Shown: piece after piece, positions 25,387-33,700 of the stretch
How the letters are laid out: each line of letters begins with the position of its first letter
Position numbering within the stretch: the stretch's first letter is position 1
Assembly (NCBI GenBank): GCA_020853755.1
Contig: JADYYG010000014.1
Coordinates: 1-64,000, forward strand
Direction of reading: 5' to 3'
From: Dehalococcoidia bacterium
GTDB lineage: Bacteria; Chloroflexota; Dehalococcoidia; Tepidiformales; Tepidiformaceae
DNA length: 64,000 nucleotides
Position numbers and translations under genes: made by a program
Notes under the pieces: generated by a model
Told to the model about the DNA's origin: nothing
Databases searched by the model: none
The model's input: the letters and a program-made list of their open reading frames with translations, nothing else

Positions 25387-26421
25387 ATGCGAGCAATGGT
25401 CCTCAGGGGCAGGGCACTCAAAGTCGAAGATGTCGAACTTCCGCGGCCGGGGCCGATGCAGGTGCTGGCGAAAGTCCTTGCCTGCGGTATCTGCGGCAGC
25501 GACCTCCACGCCGCGAAGTTCATGGATGATATGGTCGCCGCCTCGAAAATGAGCGGTGTCACATCGTGGGACAACGCCGACCAGGACGCCGGGATGGTGA
25601 TGGGCCACGAGTTCGTCGCCGAAGTGGTGGAAGCCGGGACCGGTGCGGAAGCCTGGGCGCCCGGCACACGGGTGACCTCGGTGCCGGTGCTTATCGAGCC
25701 GTCGTCGCCCTCCGGGTTCGTCGCCATCGGCTACAGCACGCGCTTTCCCGGCGCCTACGGCCAGTATGTCGTCCTCAGTGCACCGATGCTGCTGAAGGTT
25801 CCCGACGGCCTCGAAAACATCAAGGGGGCAACCACGGAGCCGTGCGCCGTGGGCCTGCACGCGGTGCGCCAGGCCGCTATGCAGCCCGGTGAACATGCCG
25901 TTGTGATGGGCGCCGGCCCCATCGGCCTGATGACGCTGCTCTGGCTCAAGCAGGAGGGCGTGCAGCACGTGACCGTCAGCGACTTCGCGCCCTCACGCCG
26001 AGAACTCGCCGCCAAACTCGGCGCAGACCTCGTGGTCGACCCTGCTGCCACGAACCTCGCCGAAGCGGTCGTCGCGGCGGCCGGCCGGGCCGCGCCGGTC
26101 GTCTTCGAATGCGTTGGCGTCGAAGGCACCCTCCGCCAGGCGATGGAACTGGTGGAGCGGGCCGGTCGCGTCATCGTCGTCGGCGTCTGCATGAAGGAAG
26201 ACCGCATCTACCCGATGGTGGGAATCAACAAGCACCTCACCCTGAAGTTCGTGCTCGGCTACAGCCCGGAGGAGTACGCGGAGGCCCTCGTCGCGCTCGG
26301 TAGCGGCGCCATCGACACGTCGCCGATGGTCACGCGAACGGTCACGCTCGACGAACTGCCCGCAGCTTTCGAAGCGCTCGCCGACCCGAGTGACTGCAAG
26401 ATCGTGGTCCTGCCGAACTAG
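25387..26421 (+). CDS. Zinc-dependent alcohol dehydrogenase family protein
   Basis: A 344-residue medium-chain dehydrogenase. Catalytic zinc ligands sit in CGICGSDLHA, the GHE motif (MGHEFVAEV) and EPCAVGLHAV. The nucleotide-binding fold is VVMGAGPIGLM. The four-Cys structural zinc loop of classical ADHs is missing, as in several threonine/sorbitol dehydrogenase-like subgroups. ATG at 25387 matches the family N-terminus. An SDR follows 30 bases later and may act in the same pathway. Confidence 0.9.
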   Translation: MRAMVLRGRALKVEDVELPRPGPMQVLAKVLACGICGSDLHAAKFMDDMVAASKMSGVTSWDNADQDAGMVMGHEFVAEVVEAGTGAEAWAPGTRVTSVPVLIEPSSPSGFVAIGYSTRFPGAYGQYVVLSAPMLLKVPDGLENIKGATTEPCAVGLHAVRQAAMQPGEHAVVMGAGPIGLMTLLWLKQEGVQHVTVSDFAPSRRELAAKLGADLVVDPAATNLAEAVVAAAGRAAPVVFECVGVEGTLRQAMELVERAGRVIVVGVCMKEDRIYPMVGINKHLTLKFVLGYSPEEYAEALVALGSGAIDTSPMVTRTVTLDELPAAFEALADPSDCKIVVLPN

Positions 26422-26451
26422 CCCGGCGGTCCTGAGAGGAGGAGGTTGGAG

Positions 26452-27210
26452 ATGGAAAACAGGTTTGACCTGACGGGGAAAGTCGCGCTGGTGACCGGCG
26501 GCAGCCGCGGCCTCGGGCGCGAAATGGTGCTCGCCTTCGCCGATGCCGGGGCTGACGTCATCATCGCCAGCCGCAAGCTCGACTCGTGCGAGGAGACCGC
26601 TGCCGAAGTCCACCAGCGCACCGGACGCCGCGCCCTGCCGGTCGCCTGCCACGTCGGCGACTGGAGCCAGGTAGAGGCTCTCGCCGAAACGGCCTACCGC
26701 GAGTTCGGCAAGGTCGATGTGCTCGTGAACAACGCGGGCATGTCGCCCATCTACGACCACGTGAACAACGTGACCGAAGCGCTTTACGACAAGGTCCTCG
26801 ACGTGAACCTGAAGGGGCCGTTCCGGCTCACCGCGATGGTCGGCACGCGAATGGTGGAGGCCGGCGGCGGCTCGATCATCATGGTTTCGAGCACGGCTTC
26901 GCTCCATCCCGGCGCCAACGTGATTTCATACGCGGCGGCGAAGGCGGGCGTCAACGCCATGACCGTTGGCTTCGCGAAGCACTTCGCGCCTACGGTTCGC
27001 GTCAATTGCATCGTGCCGGGGCCGTTCCTCACGGATATCTCGAAGGCATGGGACCTGGAGGCGTTTAACAAGAATGCGAAGGCCACCATCCCGCTCCAGC
27101 GCGGCGGCGAACCCGGCGAGATCGTCGGGGCAGCGCTCTACTTCGCAAGCGAAGCGTCGAGCTACACGACGGGCTCGCTGCTGACGGTTTCCGGGGGCAG
27201 CGGGATCTAA
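26452..27210 (+). CDS. SDR family oxidoreductase
   Basis: A 252-residue classical SDR. TGGSRGLG binds the cofactor, VNNAGMSP follows, and the active site is SSTASLH with YAAAKAG. The C-terminal GSLLTVSGG is the usual last strand. GAGGAGG lies upstream of ATG at 26452. Likely co-transcribed with the alcohol dehydrogenase gene. Confidence 0.9.
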   Translation: MENRFDLTGKVALVTGGSRGLGREMVLAFADAGADVIIASRKLDSCEETAAEVHQRTGRRALPVACHVGDWSQVEALAETAYREFGKVDVLVNNAGMSPIYDHVNNVTEALYDKVLDVNLKGPFRLTAMVGTRMVEAGGGSIIMVSSTASLHPGANVISYAAAKAGVNAMTVGFAKHFAPTVRVNCIVPGPFLTDISKAWDLEAFNKNAKATIPLQRGGEPGEIVGAALYFASEASSYTTGSLLTVSGGSGI

Positions 27211-27217
27211 CCGGCGG

Positions 27218-28576
27218 CTACATCGGCCCCGGCGCGTCGATGACGACCAGGTGCAGCGGCCGGGCGACTGCGAGGCGGAACCTGCCGCGGCCGGCTTTTT
27301 CGATGCGAATCGCGCCGGCCCGTTCGTCCAGCCGCCTCCGCAGGAGGATGAGCCGCGCCTCCAGGTTGTCCTTGATGTCCGGCAGGTCGAGCGTGGGGTC
27401 GAGCCGGAACTCCTTGTTGCTGAACTCCTCGCGCTGCTCGTCCTGGTAAGCGCGCAGCAGCCGCCAGAGGATGCCGCCAGCGACGCCCTTAATGAGGTAC
27501 TCGTTGTCCATGAAGACCGTGTTGTCGTCGCGGTAGTACTTCACCTGCACGGTTCCGCCGGATGGCGCCGGCGACGTCGCGGCGAGGGACTGCGCGGTTG
27601 TGCCGCCGCTGTCGCCGAGCGCGGCCATCGCCATCGCGACGTGGCTGGCGAGGATGCTGACCGCCGATTCATCCTCAGCCTGGAACGCCCCGGCCTCGCT
27701 GCTCTGCAGGCAGAGGACCCCGGCCAGCTTGCGGTGGGCGAGCATCGGCACAACCAGCTGGCTCTGGATTGAAGGCAGCGAGGGCAGTGGGATGGTGCGT
27801 TCGAACCCGCGGGTGTTGCTCGTGACGGCCCCTCTGCTGGCGGTTGCGTAGTGCAGGTCGCGCGCGAGGTTGGTCAGCCGGATGGCGCTCCGGCGGGCGG
27901 CGGCCAGCCCAATGACGCCCTCGCCCATGTGGACCTCCGAACCGGCGCCCGAGGCCGCAAAGCCGGCGCTGGCCACGGTGTACAGCCGGTCCCCAGATTC
28001 GTTCGCCAGCATGATGAAGGCGTGCGGGTAGCCCAGCAGGCCCGTGCACGATTCGAGCGTGATACTGAGCACTTCATCCATGTCGGCTGCCTGGGAGATG
28101 CGCAGCGAGATGGCCTCGACTCGCTCGATGCCCACGCTGCGCCGTGCGCCCGGGGCCGCCGAATGGCCGGGCACCACGTCGCAGCGAGTCACCCGGCAGA
28201 AGTCCGTCCCGCGGAGCTGAAAGATCTGCTCCATGCCTTCGAAGGCAGCCACCGCGTCCAGTTTCATGCGCATCCGCTCGAAAATCGGTCCGGCCGTCTC
28301 GGTGCGCTCGTATTCGAGGTCGAGGGAAAATTGGCGCCCGGTCAGCGGTTCGATGACCTGGACCTGGGCGAAATGGTTTTGCTCCGCGTTCTCCCCGGTC
28401 TTCTTGAAGAACTGGCGGCTGAGGGCCACGTGCTCACTGTCGACCCGTGTCACCACCGAGAGGTAGGTGATGTTCGGCGTGCCATCCGCGGCCACCGTTG
28501 CGATCGAGGCGGGGATGATGCCCTCGAAGCAACTGGGGATCGTCTCAAGCGGCACGGTGAACGGCGGCTGCGTCAC
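27218..28576 (-). CDS. PNPOx-like/GAF/OmpR-type winged-helix regulator fusion
   Basis: A 452-residue three-domain protein. Residues ~10-140 are a pyridoxamine-oxidase-like flavin barrel (IPASIATVAADGTPNITYLS). Residues ~155-310 are a GAF domain (LRISQAADMDEVLSITLESC onward). After a Ser/Pro linker, residues ~345-440 form an OmpR/PhoB-like winged helix; the recognition-helix and wing region reads NLEARLILLRRRLDER then AGRGRFRL. This suggests a redox- or flavin-responsive regulator. It starts inside the stop of the PNPOx gene (28573-28576). The likely operator is the phased repeat at 29086-29145. Confidence 0.78.
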   Translation of the reverse strand: MTQPPFTVPLETIPSCFEGIIPASIATVAADGTPNITYLSVVTRVDSEHVALSRQFFKKTGENAEQNHFAQVQVIEPLTGRQFSLDLEYERTETAGPIFERMRMKLDAVAAFEGMEQIFQLRGTDFCRVTRCDVVPGHSAAPGARRSVGIERVEAISLRISQAADMDEVLSITLESCTGLLGYPHAFIMLANESGDRLYTVASAGFAASGAGSEVHMGEGVIGLAAARRSAIRLTNLARDLHYATASRGAVTSNTRGFERTIPLPSLPSIQSQLVVPMLAHRKLAGVLCLQSSEAGAFQAEDESAVSILASHVAMAMAALGDSGGTTAQSLAATSPAPSGGTVQVKYYRDDNTVFMDNEYLIKGVAGGILWRLLRAYQDEQREEFSNKEFRLDPTLDLPDIKDNLEARLILLRRRLDERAGAIRIEKAGRGRFRLAVARPLHLVVIDAPGPM

Positions 28577-29031
28577 AGCGGCAGCCCCGCGTTGGGCCCC
28601 GGCGTCTGGTCGAACGCAGCTTCAACTTCGAAGTCGACCCGCGTCACTTCGTCGAGCCAGCGGTTGCGGATTGCTTCGGGGTCATCGCCGACGAGCGCCA
28701 TCGCCGTAGTGAAGAGCTCGCGGTGACGCTTCACCCACTCCCGCTCTTCGTCCGTTGGCTGGCTGGCCGAGAGCCATTTCCCCTTGAACTGGATGGAGCG
28801 GTACGAGACGGGGTCGGCGGTGATCACGGCGATCTTCCCGTTGACGGCGAGGTTCGCGAGCGTTTGCCCGGCGGCGGCCGTATCGAGGAACAAGGTCATC
28901 GTGCCGTTTTCGTTGCAGCGCGGCCCCCAGGCGTTCGCTGCCTGCGGCCGCCCTCCGGGGCTCACCGTCGCCGTCTGGACGGCGATGCCGCTGCGCAGGT
29001 ACTCGAGCACGTTGTCGCTGAAGTGGTACAT
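28573..29031 (-). CDS. Pyridoxamine 5'-phosphate oxidase-like flavin protein
   Basis: 152 residues with a split-barrel FMN-binding fold: VQTATVSPGGRPQAANAWG is the first hairpin and YRSIQFKGKWL a later strand. It belongs to the general PNPOx-like group, not true PdxH. First gene of the operon with the fusion regulator (4-base overlap), suggesting that the flavin protein and regulator act together. Confidence 0.82.
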   Translation of the reverse strand: MYHFSDNVLEYLRSGIAVQTATVSPGGRPQAANAWGPRCNENGTMTLFLDTAAAGQTLANLAVNGKIAVITADPVSYRSIQFKGKWLSASQPTDEEREWVKRHRELFTTAMALVGDDPEAIRNRWLDEVTRVDFEVEAAFDQTPGPNAGLPL

Positions 29032-29085
29032 CGCGCTTAGTGGAGCAGGCGCGCGGCGGCAGGATGTGTGGCGGGCTTCACGGAG

Positions 29086-29145
29086 TAGGAAGTTTATCGG
29101 ATTCCGTTAGGAATCGTGTAGGAAACCGTAGGGACGTTTTAGGAA
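29086..29145. promoter_or_regulatory. Helically phased TAGGAA direct repeats (candidate operator)
   Basis: TAGGAA occurs at 29086, 29108, 29119 and 29140, with TAGGGA at 29129. Intervals are 22, 11, 10 and 11 bases, so all copies face the same side of the helix. OmpR/PhoB-type winged helices bind direct repeats at this spacing. The site lies between the divergent flavin-protein/regulator operon (start 29031) and the oxidase gene (start 29202). Confidence 0.65.
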
Positions 29146-29201
29146 CACAGAGGCCCCCCGCCTGTGCAAGTTGGTTGCAGCAAACAACAGGGAGACAACC
29201 C

Positions 29202-30638
29202 GTGAACAGCACCAACATCAGCACCTTCCTCAAGACCATCTCGAAGGCGGACACCGACGCTCTGCGCGCCCGCCTGACCGGTGAAGTCATCCTTCCCGGT
29301 GACGTCGCCTACGATGGGGCGCGCATCACCTCTGTCCTCAACTTCGACCACCGGCCCGCCGTCATCGTTCGCCCCAGGACCACCAGCGACGTCGCCGAAT
29401 CCGTCCGTTTCGCCCGCGCCAACGGCCTCCCGCTCGCCATAAAGAGCGGCGGGCACAGCATTGCCGGGCACAGCGTCAACGATGACGGCCTCGTCATCGA
29501 CCTCGCGCAGTTCAAGCAGGTGACCATCGACCCGGCCCGCCGGACGGCCCGCGTCCAGCCGGCTGTGACCTCCGGCGAACTGGCCGGCCCGGCGCACGCC
29601 TACGGCCTCGCGCTCACCACCGGCGACGCCGCCTCTGTCGGCATCGGCGGGCTCACCCTCGGCGGCGGTATCGGCTTCATGGTTCGGAAGCACGGCCTCA
29701 CCATCGACAACCTGATTTCGGTCGAACTCGTCACGGCCGAAGGCGAGGTCATCCGGGCTTCGAAGGACCAGCACAGCGAGCTCTTCTGGGCGCTGCGCGG
29801 CGGCGGCGGCAACTTCGGCGTCGTCACCGAGTTCGAGTTCCAGCTCGCACCGGTTGGCCAGGTCTATGGCGGCGCGCTCATCCTCCCGGCAACCGTGGAG
29901 AACGTGCGCAAGTACGTCGACTACGCGACCGCGGCGCCGGACGAACTGACCACCATCACGAACATCATGCTTGCCCCGCCCGCGCCCTTCATCCCCGAGG
30001 AGCGCATTGGCGAGACGGTGATGATGATCCTCGCCGTCTACACCGGCGACATGGAGGAAGGGGCCCGTGTGATGCAGCCCCTGCGCGACATCGCCGAGCC
30101 AATCGCGGACCTCGTGGGCCCCATGCCGTACCCGGTCATCTACGATTTCACCGAGCCGTCGACGCACCCCCACTTCAACCACATCCGCAGCATGTTCTCG
30201 CACGGCATCAGCGATGCGGCGATCGAGCGCGTGCTCGAACTGATGGGCCGTGCGACCTCGCCGATGAGCATGGCGCAGCTTCGGCCGCTCGGCGGCGCGT
30301 TCGGCCGCGTGCCCGCCGAGGAGACCGCCTTCGCCCACCGCGACAAGGACTTTTTCTTCGCCGCCCTCGGCCTCTGGGCCGACCCGGAGGATGACCGCGT
30401 GAACCGCGCCGCCCACCAGGCCTGGACCGAAGAGCTCTGGGCCGCAGTGAAGTCGGAGCGGGACGGCGTCTACGTGAACTTCGTCGCCAACGAAGGCCGC
30501 GCCCGCATCGGTGAAGCCTATCCCGCCGACACCTACGCCCGGCTCGCCTGGGTGAAGGGCCAGTACGACCTGGAGAACGTGTTCGCCGGGAACCAGAACG
30601 TCCGCCCGCTTGCCCGCCAGGAGGAGAAGGCGGCGTAG
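29202..30638 (+). CDS. FAD-linked oxidase, berberine-bridge-enzyme-like
   Basis: A 478-residue FAD-binding PCMH oxidase. His85 in SGGHSIAGHS is the covalent flavin attachment site of the family. GGIGFMVRKHGLTIDNL follows, without the Cys used by bicovalent enzymes. The C-terminal BBE segment (YARLAWVKGQYDLENVF) is present. GTG at 29202 follows GGGAGA and fits the family N-terminus. Probably controlled through the phased repeats just upstream. Substrate unknown. Confidence 0.92.
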   Translation: MNSTNISTFLKTISKADTDALRARLTGEVILPGDVAYDGARITSVLNFDHRPAVIVRPRTTSDVAESVRFARANGLPLAIKSGGHSIAGHSVNDDGLVIDLAQFKQVTIDPARRTARVQPAVTSGELAGPAHAYGLALTTGDAASVGIGGLTLGGGIGFMVRKHGLTIDNLISVELVTAEGEVIRASKDQHSELFWALRGGGGNFGVVTEFEFQLAPVGQVYGGALILPATVENVRKYVDYATAAPDELTTITNIMLAPPAPFIPEERIGETVMMILAVYTGDMEEGARVMQPLRDIAEPIADLVGPMPYPVIYDFTEPSTHPHFNHIRSMFSHGISDAAIERVLELMGRATSPMSMAQLRPLGGAFGRVPAEETAFAHRDKDFFFAALGLWADPEDDRVNRAAHQAWTEELWAAVKSERDGVYVNFVANEGRARIGEAYPADTYARLAWVKGQYDLENVFAGNQNVRPLARQEEKAA

Positions 30639-30664
30639 CCTTCGCGCCCGGGCGAACCACACCT

Positions 30665-30704
30665 AAGGGAGGGTGGCCGTGCGGCCACCCTCCCTTTCTC
30701 TTGT
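30665..30704 (+). terminator. Rho-independent terminator of the FAD oxidase gene
   Basis: A perfect 14-bp stem, AAGGGAGGGTGGCC (30665-30678) with 30683-30696, closed by a GTGC loop and followed by TCTCTTGT. It is 26 bases after the stop. Confidence 0.9.
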
Positions 30705-30808
30705 GCAGTTTCCTGCGGCCGTTCGAGCCGGTGGTCGCGTATGCTGGTGGGCGTGCTGAAGCCGATTGATTCACAGCGGGCCGGGCGCCACCTCGGGGTC
30801 ACGTCGCG

Positions 30809-31897
30809 GTGATCATCGCCCTTTTCGGCGGCAACGAACTGGCGATGCGCCGGCGCATGCAGGCCCTCAAGGATGAGGCCGACGGCGGCACCGGCATGCT
30901 CGTCACGAACCTGACTACGCTCGATGGCCGTGACGCCAAACCGGGCGACGTGCTGACCGCATCGATGGCGCCGCCGTTCCTCGCGCCGCGCCGGCTGGTT
31001 ATCGTCGAACACCTGCTCGAACGGTTCGAGGCGCGCATGGCCACCCGCACCGAGCGCGCGCTCGGCGCATGGGACGAACTGATTGCGACGCTCGGGAAGG
31101 GCATTCCGGAGAGCACGATCCTGGTCTTCTTCGGCCAGCCGTTCCTCGCGGAGGGCCGGGCGCGCCACGTTTCGAAGACAAACCCGTTCGTCGCCGCGCT
31201 TGGCAAAGCCGGCGCAAGCGTGGAGGAGTACCCCGCCATTGACGGCGGCGGACGGGACATGAAGGAAGTGGAGCGGTACATCGTGGAGGAGGCGAGCCTG
31301 CGCGGCATTCGCTTCAAGCGCGGCGGCGCCTTCGAGAGCTACGAAGAGCGTCCGCCCGAAGCCGACCCGGTCGCCCTTCTCGCCAACCTTCTCCAGGGCG
31401 ACACGCTCAGCATCGCGAACGAACTCGATAAGCTCGCTCTGTACTCGCGGGACGCGAACGGGGAAGTCACCCTGGCCGATGTGAACCGGGTCTGCCATGG
31501 CGACCGCACGGCCAAGACGTGGGACCTGACTGATGCCATCGTCGCCGGCAACCTGGCGAAGGCGCTTTCGGCCCTCGACACACTCGAAGGCTCTGGCGAA
31601 GCGCTGCAGGGACTGCTCGGGCTTATTGCGGCGCGCTTCCGTTCCCTCGCGCCGGTGAGTGAACTGGTAGCGCAGGGGATGCGCGCCGAAGCCATCGCCG
31701 CCGAACTGAAGCGCCCGAACAACTTCCCGCTGAAGAAGGATATCGATGCCTCGCGGCGGCTGACCCCGGCCCTCGTCCAGCTTGCTTACAGTTACATCGT
31801 CGAAGCCGACCGCACCCACAAGAAGGGCGAAGTCGAAGAAGAGACCAGCATCGACATCCTGCTGATGAAGCTCTGCGCGCTCGGCGGCCGGCCTTAG
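30809..31897 (+). CDS. holA: DNA polymerase III delta subunit
   Basis: A 362-residue HolA-type clamp-loader subunit that opens the sliding clamp during replication. It begins GTG (IIALFGGNELAMRRRM). It has the expected N-terminal AAA-like domain (LVIVEHLLERFEAR), the helical middle part (ANELDKLALY) and a C-terminal collar domain (ALDTLEGSGEALQGLLGLIA). Its stop overlaps the stop of the convergent ABC ATPase gene by 4 bases. Confidence 0.88.
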   Translation: MIIALFGGNELAMRRRMQALKDEADGGTGMLVTNLTTLDGRDAKPGDVLTASMAPPFLAPRRLVIVEHLLERFEARMATRTERALGAWDELIATLGKGIPESTILVFFGQPFLAEGRARHVSKTNPFVAALGKAGASVEEYPAIDGGGRDMKEVERYIVEEASLRGIRFKRGGAFESYEERPPEADPVALLANLLQGDTLSIANELDKLALYSRDANGEVTLADVNRVCHGDRTAKTWDLTDAIVAGNLAKALSALDTLEGSGEALQGLLGLIAARFRSLAPVSELVAQGMRAEAIAAELKRPNNFPLKKDIDASRRLTPALVQLAYSYIVEADRTHKKGEVEEETSIDILLMKLCALGGRP

Positions 31898-32883
31898 CGT
31901 TCGAGGCCCTGCCAGACCGGGTTGTAGCAGGCCACCTCGTGGGTGGCGCCCTCTGGCCGGTCCAGTGGAGGCGGCCCTTCGCTCCTGCAGATGTTCATCA
32001 CCTTCGAACACCTCGGGATGAACGGGCACCGCTCCGCGATCGCGGTCATCACCGGCGGGACCCCGGGGATCTGGCGCAGGTGTTCGTGCTGGCCGTCCAC
32101 ACGCGGCAACGTGCCCAGCAGCGCGTGGGTGTACGGATGGAGCGGGCTCTTCAGCATCTCGTGGACGCCCCCGCGTTCCACTACCCGGCCCGCGTACATC
32201 ACGGCAACATCGTCAGCCATCTGGGCGACGACGCCGAAGTCGTGGGTGATGAGGAGGATGGCGGTGCCGCGCTCGTGCCGCAGCCGGTCGAGCTGGTGGA
32301 GGATCTGCGCCTGGATCGTCACGTCGAGGGCGCTGGTTGGCTCATCGGCGATGATGACGTCCGGGTTGAGCGCCGTCGCGATCCCGATCATGACCCGCTG
32401 GCACATGCCGCCCGAAAGCTGGAACGGGTAGGCCTTCGCGACCCGCGCCGGGTCTGAAAGCCCGACGTCGTGGAGTACCTCGATCGCCCGCGCACGGGCC
32501 TCCTTCTTGCCGATGTCGAGGTGGCTCGTGAGCATCTCCGCCACCTGGGAACCGATGTCGATGACCGGGTTCAGGCCCGCTACCGGGTCCTGGAAGATCA
32601 TGGCGATGTGGCGCCCGCGGATCGGCCGGAGTTCCCTGTCGTTCATCGCCATGAGGTCGCGGCCGCCGTACCAGACCTCGCCGCTCACCACATCGGCCTC
32701 GCCCGGCAACAGGCGAAGGACCGACATGCCGGCGGTCGTCTTGCCGCAGCCGCTTTCGCCGACGAGCGTGAGGATCTGGCCGCGATGGAGGTCGAAGCTC
32801 ACGTTGTCCGTCGCGTAGGTGACGCTGTCGCGCGTGCGATAGCGGACAGTGAGCCCGCGGACGCTGATGGTTGGCTCGTTCAT
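31894..32883 (-). CDS. Oligopeptide/dipeptide ABC transporter ATPase (OppD/DppD-like), orphan
   Basis: 329 residues with Walker A GESGCGKTT, signature LSGGMCQR, Walker B VIIADEPTSALD and switch THDFGVV. The C-terminal oligopeptide-transporter extension holds Cys residues (RCPFIPRCSKVMNIC). No permease, binding protein or second ATPase is adjacent, so it must work with a system encoded elsewhere. The signature reads GGMCQR rather than the usual GGMRQR. Confidence 0.92.
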   Translation of the reverse strand: MNEPTISVRGLTVRYRTRDSVTYATDNVSFDLHRGQILTLVGESGCGKTTAGMSVLRLLPGEADVVSGEVWYGGRDLMAMNDRELRPIRGRHIAMIFQDPVAGLNPVIDIGSQVAEMLTSHLDIGKKEARARAIEVLHDVGLSDPARVAKAYPFQLSGGMCQRVMIGIATALNPDVIIADEPTSALDVTIQAQILHQLDRLRHERGTAILLITHDFGVVAQMADDVAVMYAGRVVERGGVHEMLKSPLHPYTHALLGTLPRVDGQHEHLRQIPGVPPVMTAIAERCPFIPRCSKVMNICRSEGPPPLDRPEGATHEVACYNPVWQGLER

Positions 32884-32936
32884 AGCTGTTGGCCGGCCGG
32901 GGCCGGCGCTGCTCCGCCGGAATGTAAGAGGGGAGT

Positions 32937-33578
32937 CTACTCGCTCGGGCGGATCGAGGAGATAAACCTTCCCTGGATCTCCACGTTGTCGGGCGACGTG
33001 TAGATCGGCTGCATTGTGCTGTTGGCCGGTTGCAGACGGACGCGGCTGCCCTCGTGGTAGATCCGCTTCAGGGTCACCTCGCCGCGGTCCTTGAGCCAGA
33101 CCGCCACCTTTTCTCCGTCGTTTGCTGCGCGTGCGGGTTCGAGGAACACGATGTCGCCGTCGTCGATGAGGTCGTCGATCATCGAGGTGCCCTTGACGCG
33201 GAGGGCGAAGACGTTGTTCTTGCCGCGCACCATGTCTTCGGTGACGGCGACGGTGTCCTCGCTGTCGTTCCCCCAGCGTTCGGAAGTCGGCACTGGGATT
33301 GGCTGGCCGGCGGCGATGCTGCCGAGGACGGGAATTTCGACTATCCGAGCGCGCCGCCCGCCGCGGGAGCCGAGGACTTCGATGCCGCGCGAGACTTCCC
33401 GGTCCCGGCGGATCATCCCCTTCTCTTCGAGCTTCCGGAGGTTGTAGTCGACCACGGAGGTGCTGCTGATGCCGCAGCCTTCCTGGATGTCCCGGATACT
33501 CGGCGGGTAGTCCTTGTCTTCGATGAAGGATCGGAGGAATTCGAGGATCTGGTCTTGCTTTGACGAGAGATCTTTCAT
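32937..33578 (-). CDS. lexA: LexA repressor
   Basis: The SOS repressor, 213 residues. The N-terminal winged helix (PPSIRDIQEGCGISSTSVVDY) is followed by the self-cleavage bond Ala90-Gly91 (SIAAGQP). The catalytic Ser132 is in KGTSMIDDLI and the Lys in TLKRIY at about 171. ATG at 33578 lies 18 bases from a perfect operator (33596-33609), showing autoregulation. DNA polymerase IV at 58550 is a candidate SOS gene but has no matching box. Confidence 0.95.
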   Translation of the reverse strand: MKDLSSKQDQILEFLRSFIEDKDYPPSIRDIQEGCGISSTSVVDYNLRKLEEKGMIRRDREVSRGIEVLGSRGGRRARIVEIPVLGSIAAGQPIPVPTSERWGNDSEDTVAVTEDMVRGKNNVFALRVKGTSMIDDLIDDGDIVFLEPARAANDGEKVAVWLKDRGEVTLKRIYHEGSRVRLQPANSTMQPIYTSPDNVEIQGRFISSIRPSE

Positions 33579-33595
33579 GACGCGGGGCTGCCTCT

Positions 33596-33609
33596 CGAAC
33601 GCATGTTCG
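33596..33609. promoter_or_regulatory. LexA box (Gram-positive type) upstream of lexA
   Basis: CGAACGCATGTTCG is a perfect palindromic match to the Bacillus-type SOS box CGAACNNNNGTTCG and lies just upstream of the lexA start. A second partial palindrome, GTGTTCCGAACAC, occurs about 40 bases further at 33649-33661 and may belong to the promoter region. Confidence 0.88.
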
Positions 33610-33700
33610 TGCCGAACTTTAGCAATCGGGCGGCTTTATCGTCAAACGTGTTCCGAACACCGCCAAGCGGCAGCTGGCACAGCCACGCAGGCGGACAACG

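Noticed and set aside
30533..32029. Long minus-strand open frame opposite the FAD oxidase and holA
   Set aside because: Antisense shadow; runs through the terminator at 30665 and has no recognisable domain.
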